Origin: Pseudomonas sp. W4I3
GTDB lineage: Bacteria; Pseudomonadota; Gammaproteobacteria; Pseudomonadales; Pseudomonadaceae
NCBI RefSeq assembly: GCF_030816195.1
Contig: NZ_JAUSXS010000001.1
Coordinates: 1,201,501 to 1,265,500, forward strand
Length of the DNA: 64,000 nt
Direction of reading: 5' to 3'
Part shown: positions 6,990 to 15,284 of the stretch, in pieces
Position numbering within the stretch: the first letter of the stretch is position 1
How the letters are laid out: every line of letters starts with the position of its first letter
Notes under the pieces: model-generated
Seen by the model: only the letters and a program-made list of their open reading frames with translations
What the model was told of the DNA's origin: nothing
Database searches by the model: none
Program-made: the position numbers and the translations under genes

Positions 6990-8747
6990 GTGGCATTGAC
7001 GATTCTTGGCCTGTCCGGCGCCCTTAGCCATGATCCTTCCGCGGCCCTGTATATCGACGGCAAGCTGATCGCGGCCGCCGAAGAAGAGCGCTTCGTACGC
7101 GACAAACATGCAAAGAACCGCATGCCTTACGAGTCGGCGAAGTTCTGCCTGGAGCAAGCCGGCATCAAGCCGTCCGACGTTGACGTGGTGGCGATTCCGT
7201 TCGCTCCGATCAGCCTGTTCGGCGAAGCGCGCTGGCACTATGCCAAGCGTTACTGGTACGCCCCGGACCGCGCCCTCGACGCGATCCTGATGGGCAACCG
7301 CCGCTACAAGCGCTATCGCAACAAGATCGTCTGGTGCCTGGAGCAACTGGGCTTCGATCCGAAGAAAATCAAGATCGAACCGGTTGAACACCACCTGGCC
7401 CACGCCTCCAGTGCCTACCACTGCTCGGGCTTCCAGGAGAAGACCGCGATCCTGGGCATCGACGGCAAAGGTGAGTACGCCACCACGTTCTTCGGCTACG
7501 GCGAAAACGGCAAGATCCACAAGATCAAGGAATTCTACGATCCGGACTCCCTGGGCGGCCTGTACGGCGCGATCACCGAGTTCCTCGGTTTCGAGATGCT
7601 CGACGGTGAGTTCAAGGTCATGGGCATGGCGCCTTACGGCGATGCCAGCAAGTACGACTTCTCGCGCCTGGCCTCCTTTGAAAACGGCGAGTTGGTGATC
7701 AACACCGATTACGCCAACGTCATCGGCCTGCGTCGCTACAAGGAAAAGGGCAAGGGTTTCTACTTCTCGCCAAAACTGATCGAGTGGCTGGGCCCCAAGC
7801 GCGAAGGCGACATTGCCGACGAGCCGTACATCCACTACGCGGCCAGCATGCAGGCACTGTTCGAGAAGCTGGCCTTGCAGATGATCGACCATTACCTGGG
7901 CGACATCCTCAAGGACACCGGCAAGCTGGCCTTCGCCGGCGGCTGTGCGCTGAACGTCAAGCTGAACCAGAAGATCATTGCCCGCGATGACGTGAAAGAG
8001 CTGTTCGTGCAGCCGGCATCCGGCGATGCGGGCACTGCCGTGGGTGCGGCCGCCTATGTTTCCCACGCCCGTGGTGTGCCGGTGGAGAAGATGGAGCACG
8101 TCTATCTCGGCCCGTCCTACAGCAACGAAGACGTCATCGCAGCGTGCGCCAAACACGAGAGCAAGCCGAACTGGCGCAAGATCGAAAACATGCCCAAGCG
8201 CATCGCCAAGATCATGGTCGACGGCAACCCCGTGGCCTGGTTCCAGGGCCGCATGGAGTTTGGCCCGCGTGCCTTGGGCGGTCGTTCGATCATCGGTTGC
8301 CCTAGCGCCACCGGCGTGGCCGACCGTATCAACCACCAGATCAAGTTCCGCGAGCGCTGGAGGCCTTTCTGCCCGTCGATGCTCGACACCGTGGCCCCGC
8401 AGATGATCAAGGTCGATCACCCGGCGCCGTTCATGACCTTTACCTTTGAAGTGTCGGAAGAATGGAAGACCCGCGTGCCGGAGGTGGTGCATGAAGACGG
8501 TACCTCCCGTGCCCAGGTGCTCAAGCGCGAATACAACCCGCGCTACTACGACATGATGAAAGAGCTGGAAGTCCTGACCGGTAACGGCGTGTCGCTGAAC
8601 ACCTCGCTCAACCGTCGTGGCGAAGCGATGATTTGCTCGCCGACCGACGCGCTGAACATGTTCTTCGGCTCCGACCTGCAGTACCTGATCATGGAAGACA
8701 TCCTGGTGGTCAAGGATGGCGTCGACCCCTATGACGCCGTGGTTTAA
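6990..8747 (+). CDS. Carbamoyltransferase (NodU/CmcH type), LPS core
   Basis: Carbamoyltransferase of 585 aa, counterpart of PA5005, thought to place the 7-O-carbamoyl group on core heptose II in P. aeruginosa (I recall the name wapO). It would transfer carbamoyl from carbamoyl phosphate via carbamoyl-adenylate. Seen: the N-terminal ASKHA-like domain opening ILGLSGALSHDPSAAL, the Fe/Zn-binding EHHLAHASSAYH (about 131-142), LGIDGKGEYATT, GGCALNVKLNQ, and the C-terminal QGRMEFGPRALGGRSI motif. The start is GTG, with AGAGG about 11 bases upstream. The stop TAA is followed without a gap by the next ATG at 8748. It heads a five-gene operon and has a leader with a hairpin. Confidence 0.9.
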   Translation: MALTILGLSGALSHDPSAALYIDGKLIAAAEEERFVRDKHAKNRMPYESAKFCLEQAGIKPSDVDVVAIPFAPISLFGEARWHYAKRYWYAPDRALDAILMGNRRYKRYRNKIVWCLEQLGFDPKKIKIEPVEHHLAHASSAYHCSGFQEKTAILGIDGKGEYATTFFGYGENGKIHKIKEFYDPDSLGGLYGAITEFLGFEMLDGEFKVMGMAPYGDASKYDFSRLASFENGELVINTDYANVIGLRRYKEKGKGFYFSPKLIEWLGPKREGDIADEPYIHYAASMQALFEKLALQMIDHYLGDILKDTGKLAFAGGCALNVKLNQKIIARDDVKELFVQPASGDAGTAVGAAAYVSHARGVPVEKMEHVYLGPSYSNEDVIAACAKHESKPNWRKIENMPKRIAKIMVDGNPVAWFQGRMEFGPRALGGRSIIGCPSATGVADRINHQIKFRERWRPFCPSMLDTVAPQMIKVDHPAPFMTFTFEVSEEWKTRVPEVVHEDGTSRAQVLKREYNPRYYDMMKELEVLTGNGVSLNTSLNRRGEAMICSPTDALNMFFGSDLQYLIMEDILVVKDGVDPYDAVV

Positions 8748-9644
8748 ATGCTGAACCGCTTGCGGGGCTGGCGTGAACGCGGCTGGACGCCTGTCGAGGC
8801 CGAGGTTTACGCCCAGGCCTGGCAGCGTTATGGCGGCAGTGTGGCGACCCATCCGCAGGTCATCGAGCGGTTGGCCGGCCTGGCGCAGCTTCCGGCGCGC
8901 TACCTTGGATGGGAGCAGGACGGCGAACTCAAGGGGGCGATTGCCACCTGGGGGCGCGACCTGGCCCTGTCCAAGGACGTGCTCAAGCGCACCGGCAAGA
9001 AAGGTCTGTTTGACCTGGGCAATGCCGAGATCATCCTGCCGATCGCCGCCGATGCGCAGGTGCCGCTGCGCCACCGTGGGCGTTACCTGTCGGCGCTGAA
9101 CGAAGGGCGCGTCAGCACCCTCAAGCCCCAGGCCGAGCAACTGGCCATGGCGCGCACCCCGGAAGAACTGTCGAAGAAGTTTCGCTACAACCAGCGGCGT
9201 GAATTGCGTTTGCTGGAAGAAGCGGGCGGCGTGGTACGGGCGGTCAGCGAGTTTTCCAGCGTGGAACTGGCGGCGATCTATTGCGACCTGTTCCAGCGTC
9301 GCTGGGGATTTCCAGCCGCTGGGGCGGCGCGCCTGGCTGAGGTGCTGGAGTTGCTTAAGGAGTTCCTGTTCGGCTCGGTGCTGTTTCTCAATGACGCCCC
9401 GATTGCCGTGCAGTTGGTGTACCAGGTGCAGTCCCGCGACTGGTTCAGCGCCGAATACGTCAACGGCGGTGTCGACCCCGAAACCCACGCGTTCAGCCCT
9501 GGCAGCGTGCTGAGTTTTCTCAATACCCAGAGTGCCTGGGAGCAGGCGCGCGCGGCCGACAAGTCGCTGCGCTTTTCCTTCGGGCGTGCCGACCGCGAAT
9601 ACAAGGAGCGCTGGTGCAACCCGGTGCCGGTGTTCAGCGTATGA
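8748..9644 (+). CDS. mig-14: Mig-14 family protein
   Basis: Protein of 298 aa, counterpart of PA5003. Mig-14 proteins have a GNAT-like fold and are linked to resistance to polymyxin and cationic antimicrobial peptides; the chemistry is not established. Seen: KKFRYNQRRELRLLEEAGG, in the middle of the protein, resembles the acyl-transferase segment of this family, and the C-terminal GSVLSFLNTQSAWEQA and LRFSFGRADREYKERWC are typical. There is no signal peptide or membrane helix, so it should act at the cytoplasmic face. Its ATG directly abuts the preceding stop and its own stop overlaps the next start (ATGA), which places it in the surface-sugar operon. Confidence 0.85.
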   Translation: MLNRLRGWRERGWTPVEAEVYAQAWQRYGGSVATHPQVIERLAGLAQLPARYLGWEQDGELKGAIATWGRDLALSKDVLKRTGKKGLFDLGNAEIILPIAADAQVPLRHRGRYLSALNEGRVSTLKPQAEQLAMARTPEELSKKFRYNQRRELRLLEEAGGVVRAVSEFSSVELAAIYCDLFQRRWGFPAAGAARLAEVLELLKEFLFGSVLFLNDAPIAVQLVYQVQSRDWFSAEYVNGGVDPETHAFSPGSVLSFLNTQSAWEQARAADKSLRFSFGRADREYKERWCNPVPVFSV

Positions 9645-11047
9645 GCCGCAAACAGCAGTTGCTCAAGCGCCATCGGCGCAACAAGCGCATCGCCCTTCTG
9701 ATTGGCCTGCTGGTGCTGGTCGCCAGCGGCGTGCTGGTGGCCTGGTGGCTGGCGTTGGCCCTGGCGGTGCTGCTGTGGGCGGCCCATGAGGCCTGGTTTG
9801 CCGATCACCTGTTCTACTCGGCCAAAGACAGCTACGCCTATGCGTTTCCCGCAGGCAGCGAGCAGCCTGGCTTGCGCCTGGAGGCCGGGCTGCTGCTGCT
9901 GGATGCGCCGCTGGCGGCCGATGAAACGCTGATCGTGGGCGTCGAGTTGAAAAGCACCTGGCTGGGGCGTTTCCTTGACCCGACGCTGGATGTGCTGGGC
10001 CTGGACGCACCGGACCGGCAGGCCTTCGAGCGGGGTGTCGCCGGGCGGCGCTACCTCAACCTGACCGGCGCCGCTGAAGCCTTGGCTGCGGGTCAAATCA
10101 GGTTGCGTGGGCGGTTCTGCCGGATCAAGGGGCAGCCGACGCTGTGGCGCTGGCGCCATCCGGACTATCGCCAGCAGCGCGTCATGGTGATCGCCCCCCA
10201 CGCCGACGATGCCGAGCTGGCCGCGTTCAGCCTTTACAGCCAGGCGACGCAAAGCTGGATTGTGACCCTGACCGCTGGCGAAATCGAAGCCGAGCATTAC
10301 CAGCACATGGGCTTGCCCAAGGCTGAGGCGGCACGGCTTAAAGGCCGCCTGCGTGCCTGGGACAGTGTTGCCGTGCCGCGTTGGGCCGGTGTGCCTGAGT
10401 CTCAGTGTGTGCAGTTGGGGTATTTTTGCATGCAGCTGCAGGCGATGCAGGCCGCGCCGGATCAGCCTCAAGCCTCGCGTGAAGCCGATTTGGCCGATAC
10501 GCGGCTGTTCCGTCAATTCAACGGCTTTGCGTTGCCTGGGGATGTGGACGGTGCGCCGACCTGGCACAACTTGATCGCCGACCTGCGCGCCCTGCTGCTC
10601 AAGGCCCAGCCGCAGGTGATCGTGTTGCCCACGCCGCTGCTCGACCCCCACGCCGACCACATCTGCGCCCATGCAGCGGTGCTTGAAGCGCTCCAGGGCC
10701 TGGCGTGGCAGCCCGATACATTGCTCGGCTATGCCAATCACCTGCATGATAACGACCGCTGGCCAATGGGCGATTCCGGGGCCGGGGTGGCGCTGCCGCC
10801 GCGTTTCGATTCGGTCGTGGCGCTGGTTCCGTGCAGTTTTAGCCTCACCCTGCGCCAGCAACAGGACAAGGCCATGGCCCTGGGCATGATGCACGACCTG
10901 CAGCCGCGCGCGCCGTTCAAGCGTCGCGTGCGCAGGTGGTTGCAGCAGGTGCTGGCGGGCCGTCGCCCGTCGCCTTATGGCGAGAACGAATTCTTTCGCA
11001 AGGCCGTGCGTCGTCACGAGCTGTTGTGGGTCCTTAAGCAGGACTGA
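9641..11047 (+). CDS. dnpA: PIG-L family de-N-acetylase (DnpA-like)
   Basis: Membrane-anchored deacetylase of 468 aa, counterpart of PA5002 (DnpA), reported to affect persister formation in P. aeruginosa and presumed to remove an N-acetyl group from a surface sugar. Two adjacent hydrophobic stretches at about residues 17-50 form the anchor. The catalytic zinc motif of the PIG-L family is VIAPHADDAELAA near residue 185, a PHxDD variant, with a further His pair in LLDPHADHICAH near 340. The C-terminal 120 residues are basic. The ATG at 9641 overlaps the mig-14 stop (ATGA); an upstream GTG-like extension in the same frame is less likely. Substrate in this strain: inferred core or O-polysaccharide sugar. 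Confidence 0.82.
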   Translation: MSRKQQLLKRHRRNKRIALLIGLLVLVASGVLVAWWLALALAVLLWAAHEAWFADHLFYSAKDSYAYAFPAGSEQPGLRLEAGLLLLDAPLAADETLIVGVELKSTWLGRFLDPTLDVLGLDAPDRQAFERGVAGRRYLNLTGAAEALAAGQIRLRGRFCRIKGQPTLWRWRHPDYRQQRVMVIAPHADDAELAAFSLYSQATQSWIVTLTAGEIEAEHYQHMGLPKAEAARLKGRLRAWDSVAVPRWAGVPESQCVQLGYFCMQLQAMQAAPDQPQASREADLADTRLFRQFNGFALPGDVDGAPTWHNLIADLRALLLKAQPQVIVLPTPLLDPHADHICAHAAVLEALQGLAWQPDTLLGYANHLHDNDRWPMGDSGAGVALPPRFDSVVALVPCSFSLTLRQQQDKAMALGMMHDLQPRAPFKRRVRRWLQQVLAGRRPSPYGENEFFRKAVRRHELLWVLKQD

Positions 11048-11133
11048 GACCCTATCGAAGGCGGGCCGGCATGGGCCTGTCGCTCCTTTTTACCGGGCCG
11101 CGCGCCCGTAGCCAGATCGCTGCATGGAGAGTT

Positions 11134-12282
11134 ATGAAGCCGCGTTTCAAGGTTTTGCAGTTACAGCCGGACTACAACGTCAAGACCCATGACTTCGCCG
11201 ACCTGGGTGAGCAGATCGTCAAATCCCTGCCGGTTGAGCGTTTCGAGGTGACCTCCGGTTTTCTCAGTGGGCGTCCGCAGCCTGGCCAGCCCTTGAGCGT
11301 GGCCGAGCACTCGCACTATTTCGAGTTGCCGGAGAAGTCCCTCAAGGGCATCCGCTTTGGCGCCATGTGGCAGATCTACAAATATTGCCGCGAGCAGAAG
11401 TTCGATGTGGTCATCTGTAACCGCTTCAAATCGGTGAACATGATGCTGTCGCTCAATCGCTGGCTGAAAATCCCGCTGTGCATCGGCATCTCCCATGGTT
11501 TCGGCGAGTACGCCCGTGGTTACCGTCGGCGCCAGACCCAGCGCTGGGTCAGCCCGGCATGGCGTTTTGTCGGCGTGTCGGAAGCGGTGAAGGACTACCT
11601 GGTAGACCTCAGCTGCGGCTTCACCCGTGAGAACACCACCTACGTGACCAACGCGATTGATATTCCTCAAGCCGAGGCGTTGCAGCTGTCCCGCGAGGAC
11701 GCCCGCAAAGCCTTGGGCCTGCCGATGGACGCGCGGATGATTGGCGCTCTGGGCCGTCTGGTGCCAATCAAGGGCCACACCCATTTGCTGCGGGCCTTCG
11801 CCACCCTCAAGGACAAATACCCAGAGGCACACGTGGGCATCATTGGTTCCGGGCGTGCCGAAGCCGATCTGCGTGCCGACATCGAGCGCCTGGGCCTGAC
11901 CGGCCGTGCGCACTTGCTGGGTTTTCGCGAAGACGGCATGAAGTTCGTGCGCGGCTTCGACATCTGGACCATGCCTTCGCTGTTCGAAGGCCTGGGCCTT
12001 GCGCTGCTGGAAGGCATGAGCGGCCACTTGCCGGTGATCGCGTCCAACGGCCCGGCGATGCTGCCGTTGGTGCAGGGCGCTGGCGGCTTGTCCCACGACC
12101 CAGGCAATGTCGAGCAGTTGGCCGAGGCGCTGGATACCTATCTGGCACTGAGCGACGAGCAATTGCGCGCCAAGGGTGAAGAGGTGTTCCGCTATCTGGA
12201 AGCCAACCACACGCTTGATGAGTTCAAGCACAAGTACCTGACCCTGATTGAAACCGGCTTGCGCGAAGTAGGTAGAGCATGA
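11134..12282 (+). CDS. ssg: Glycosyltransferase family 4 (Ssg-like)
   Basis: GT-B glycosyltransferase of 382 aa, counterpart of PA5001 (Ssg), needed for normal LPS/exopolysaccharide and surface behaviour in pseudomonads. Seen: N-terminal PRFKVLQLQPDYNVKTHDFAD, acceptor-side GISHGFGEYARGYRRR, and the C-terminal donor domain with GALGRLVPIKGHTHLL (about residues 209-224) and the E-x7-E type motif MPSLFEGLGLALLEGM. The start at 11134 is preceded by GGAGAG and gives the family N-terminus; an in-frame ATG at 11071 would add 21 poorly conserved residues. The gene is 86 bases from dnpA and overlaps the next gene by four bases. Donor and acceptor sugars cannot be told from sequence. Confidence 0.85.
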   Translation: MKPRFKVLQLQPDYNVKTHDFADLGEQIVKSLPVERFEVTSGFLSGRPQPGQPLSVAEHSHYFELPEKSLKGIRFGAMWQIYKYCREQKFDVVICNRFKSVNMMLSLNRWLKIPLCIGISHGFGEYARGYRRRQTQRWVSPAWRFVGVSEAVKDYLVDLSCGFTRENTTYVTNAIDIPQAEALQLSREDARKALGLPMDARMIGALGRLVPIKGHTHLLRAFATLKDKYPEAHVGIIGSGRAEADLRADIERLGLTGRAHLLGFREDGMKFVRGFDIWTMPSLFEGLGLALLEGMSGHLPVIASNGPAMLPLVQGAGGLSHDPGNVEQLAEALDTYLALSDEQLRAKGEEVFRYLEANHTLDEFKHKYLTLIETGLREVGRA

Positions 12283-13160
12283 ATCAGCAACAACCCCTGG
12301 TCTCGGTGATCATCGCTTCCTATAACCACGCCCAGTACATCGAGCAGAGCATCCTGAGTGTGTTGGGGCAGACCTACCCCAACATCGAGCTGCTGGTGGT
12401 GGACGATGGGTCCAAGGATGACAGCGTCGAGCGCATCCGGCGCTTGCAGGCCGAACACGGTTTCGATTTTCAGGTGCAACAGAACCAGGGCCTCAGCGCT
12501 ACCCTCAATGGTGCGATCGCTCGCGCCAAGGGCAGCCTGATCGCGCCGTTCGGCTCGGATGACATCATGCTGCCGGACCGTATCGCCACTCAGGTGGCGT
12601 ACATGGAGGGCAAGCCGAAGGTGGGGATGTGCGCCGGCAACATTGAGCTGATCGATGGCGATGGCCACCTGCATCCGGAGAAGAAGCAACGCCGTGATGT
12701 GCCGTTTCGCAGCCTCGATTTTGATGACATGTTCATGGACCGCAAGCCGTTCCCACCAGCGCCCACCATGCTGATTCGCCGTGACGTGCTGGAGGAAGTC
12801 GGCGGTTTCGACCCGCAGATTCCCCTGGAAGATCTGCTGATCCAGCTGAAGATCACGGCGGCGGGCTACACCATCGACGCCCTTGATGTGGTGATGGCCC
12901 AATATCGGCAGCACGGCAGTAACACCTACAAGAACCACCGCTACATGATCCAGAACATCCTCAAGACCTACGCCAAGTTCAGCGACCACCCGGCCTATGA
13001 CGCGGTGCGCTACAACTTTCTGAACTCGATGTTCCTAAAGACCGCCCAGCGCGACCGGCCGTTGGCACGTGAGATTCTCAAGCAGATCCCGCTGAAGTTC
13101 TGGGGCCGCAAAACCTTGCGTGGCCTGGTGCGGCTTTACCTTTTGCCGCTGAAAAGCTGA
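12279..13160 (+). CDS. wapR: Glycosyltransferase family 2, WapR-like rhamnosyltransferase
   Basis: GT-A enzyme of 293 aa, counterpart of PA5000 (WapR), the alpha-1,3-rhamnosyltransferase that makes the core glycoform able to accept O-antigen. Seen: VSVIIASYNHAQYIEQSI at the N-terminus, ELLVVDDGSKDDS (nucleotide site), and GSDDIM near residue 92 as the DxD-like metal motif. A catalytic-side FDPQIPLEDLLIQLKI follows. No membrane segment is present. It overlaps the preceding stop (ATGA) and closes the operon; a REPIN starts eight bases after the stop. The neighbouring minus-strand O-antigen ligase gene fits the proposed role. Rhamnose specificity is inherited from the P. aeruginosa assignment and is an inference here. 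Confidence 0.8.
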   Translation: MNQQQPLVSVIIASYNHAQYIEQSILSVLGQTYPNIELLVVDDGSKDDSVERIRRLQAEHGFDFQVQQNQGLSATLNGAIARAKGSLIAPFGSDDIMLPDRIATQVAYMEGKPKVGMCAGNIELIDGDGHLHPEKKQRRDVPFRSLDFDDMFMDRKPFPPAPTMLIRRDVLEEVGGFDPQIPLEDLLIQLKITAAGYTIDALDVVMAQYRQHGSNTYKNHRYMIQNILKTYAKFSDHPAYDAVRYNFLNSMFLKTAQRDRPLAREILKQIPLKFWGRKTLRGLVRLYLLPLKS

Positions 13161-13167
13161 AACACCA

Positions 13168-13267
13168 TGTAGGAGCGAGCTTGCTCGCGAAAAACTCAAG
13201 GACTCTGCGGGCAGTCTGAATGCCCGCGTTATCGTTGACGACCTTCGCGAGCAAGCTCGCTCCTACA
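13168..13267. repeat. REPIN, TGTAGGAGCGAGCTTGCTCG family
   Basis: Two inverted arms, TGTAGGAGCGAGCTTGCTCG from 13168 and the reverse complement ending at 13267, enclose about 54 bases. This second REP family differs from the main one in the window. It fills the gap between the convergent wapR-like gene and the ligase/kinase gene. Its interior shares GCGTTATCGTTGACG with the element at 48322, in opposite orientation. Confidence 0.9.
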
Positions 13268-13272
13268 GGTGC

Positions 13273-15162
13273 TTATTTCCCAAAGGCCAGGCTTTGTACC
13301 TGCTCGCGGACCTTCGCGGTGGCCGTTGGGCTGGCCACTGTTGCGTAGCCTTTTACCAACTGCTCGAAGTGGGTTTCGAACAGCCAGTTGCGGTCCTGCG
13401 GATAGCGTTGCATGTGGCGCAGATTACGCTGGCGCAACGCGTAGCGCAGGGGCGACGGATAAATGCGCAAATCAGCGACGTCAATCAGGCCGAACTCACC
13501 ATCGTCCATCAGCAACACGTTGCCCAGGTGCAGCGAGCGGAAGTACACGCCACGCTCATGCAGTTGCGCCATGAACCGACCAAAACGCTCGACCAGCGAT
13601 TCGCGCAGGCTGCTGTCCAGGCTTTGCAGGGCCTGGCGCAATGTCAGGCCGGGCAGGGGCGTGTAGGCCACGGCGCTGCTGGCATCGGGCAGACCATAGA
13701 GCGCAAGGATTTCCGGCGTCGGGATGCCCAGGGTACGCAACTGCTCGCTGTTGCTGGCAAAGCGCTCGGAGTATGGGTTGAAGCTGCCAGAGGTGTACCA
13801 ACGGCGTGGGCGGAACAGCTTGAGGAAGCTGCCGTCTTGCAGGCGCAGGACTTTTGGCCCCAGGCCATCGGCTTCAATCACATGGGCATTGCTGCATAGC
13901 TCGTCGAGCGCCCTGGGCTTGATCAATTGCACAGGCATGCGCAGCAGGCTGCGGTGGCGCTGGGCGATGCTCAGACCCGTGATGATTGCCAGTGGGATCC
14001 ACAGCAGGAACCAGTGCTCCTTGGGCCGCGACAGGATGCCACCGCCTTCGGTAAGGCCGGCGCCGATGCCATAGGCCAGCAGGGACGATGCCAGGATAAA
14101 CAGCGGCTGTGCGCGTTGCTGCAAGCTCTTGTACAGAGCCCAACCGATCATGAATATCCAGGGAATGAAGCCGATGATGCCGACGTAATAGAGCACGCCA
14201 AGGGCGAAGCTGTGCGGTTCGCGCAGAGTTTCTCCCCACCCAAGGCTCAGGTAGAGATCGGAATCGTAGCTGTGCCCGATCCATGGGTGATCGGCGATCA
14301 GTTTCAGTGACATGCTCCACAGTTCAAGACGGAACGAGCTGCCGCGCTCGGTGATCAGTTCAGGGAAGAACAGTAAGAGTCCTGCAGCGCCCAAGGCCAT
14401 GCCCGTTATAAGCAATGCTGCGCGGCGATTGCGGCTGACGAAGCTCAGCCACAGGGTGGCCAGCGTCAACGCCACCAACGGCGTACGTGAACCAGTTGCC
14501 AGAACCGTCATAGTCATCACCACCAAAGCCGGTACGCTGAACCACAGCACCTTCAGGCGCTGGGTCGTCATGCACACGTACAGCCAGTACACCGTGAAAA
14601 AGCCAAACAGGTGAGAACTGAGCAGGGGGTTATCGAGGGCGCCAAGGCCACCGATCATGCGCATGCCGGGTTGGTATCCCTTGGCGAACGCCACCAGATT
14701 CCCCACGCACACCGCCAGCGCGATCACCGCGGCACTGAAGAAGATCGGCTTGAACAGCTCGTTGCGGTAATGCAGCAGCAGCCCGCAGCCGCCGAACAGC
14801 ATCAAGGTATTCAGCGGGCGTTTGAACAGGTCGGTATCAGTGCTGTGCTCAGGGCTCCAGAGCAGACTGGTCAAGGCCCAGGCGGAGAATGCCACGAACG
14901 CGAGGGCGATAGGCTCGCGCAGCAGGTCCCTGAGTTCCCTGGGGCGCGTGCACAACAGGAACAAGGTCGGCACGCTGAACAGGATGTAGAAGACCCGGTG
15001 CAATACATTACGGTTGCCGACGAAGAACAGTGCACTCAAGAGCAGCAGCAAGCCAACAGGCAAAATCCACAGGACCAGGAAGTCGAAAACGCGATTTGAG
15101 CCATAGATAAGGCGCTTGGAGTGCATACGATAAAGCCATTCCAGAAAGAGAAAGCCGACCAT
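13273..15162 (-). CDS. O-antigen ligase (WaaL-like) fused to a kinase-like domain
   Basis: Protein of 629 aa joining what are two separate genes in P. aeruginosa (waaL PA4999 and kinase PA4998). Residues about 25-405 form a polytopic membrane domain with Wzy/WaaL features: periplasmic-loop Arg278 in SFRLELW, the essential-type His317 in REPHSFALG, and SRTPL with Arg226. Residues about 415-629 are a cytoplasmic kinase-like domain with Lys448 in SFLKLF. Its catalytic loop reads FRSLHLGN (541-548), so the His and Asp of HxD are replaced by Phe and Ser; the later IDVAD retains Asp. The ligase should attach O-polysaccharide to the lipid A core at the periplasmic face. An alternative start is Met13. 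Such fusions are known in Pseudomonas annotation. Confidence 0.85.
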   Translation of the reverse strand: MVGFLFLEWLYRMHSKRLIYGSNRVFDFLVLWILPVGLLLLLSALFFVGNRNVLHRVFYILFSVPTLFLLCTRPRELRDLLREPIALAFVAFSAWALTSLLWSPEHSTDTDLFKRPLNTLMLFGGCGLLLHYRNELFKPIFFSAAVIALAVCVGNLVAFAKGYQPGMRMIGGLGALDNPLLSSHLFGFFTVYWLYVCMTTQRLKVLWFSVPALVVMTMTVLATGSRTPLVALTLATLWLSFVSRNRRAALLITGMALGAAGLLLFFPELITERGSSFRLELWSMSLKLIADHPWIGHSYDSDLYLSLGWGETLREPHSFALGVLYYVGIIGFIPWIFMIGWALYKSLQQRAQPLFILASSLLAYGIGAGLTEGGGILSRPKEHWFLLWIPLAIITGLSIAQRHRSLLRMPVQLIKPRALDELCSNAHVIEADGLGPKVLRLQDGSFLKLFRPRRWYTSGSFNPYSERFASNSEQLRTLGIPTPEILALYGLPDASSAVAYTPLPGLTLRQALQSLDSSLRESLVERFGRFMAQLHERGVYFRSLHLGNVLLMDDGEFGLIDVADLRIYPSPLRYALRQRNLRHMQRYPQDRNWLFETHFEQLVKGYATVASPTATAKVREQVQSLAFGK

Positions 15163-15284
15163 CTTAAGGTAGTGGCTATGTAATGTCGCCCGGCTGATCC
15201 AACCGGGCTGCGGGTTACACCGCGTGCAAGTACAACAGAGAAGCTGTGCTAAAGTCAGCCTCCTTTTTCAAAACGCCGCGTGAT

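Noticed and set aside
6867..9488. Long minus-strand frame (about 870 codons) and similar ones at 36489-38642 and 46369-47979
   Set aside because: Antisense to the carbamoyltransferase, parC and motAB genes; compositions rich in His, Arg and Gln are typical of shadow frames.
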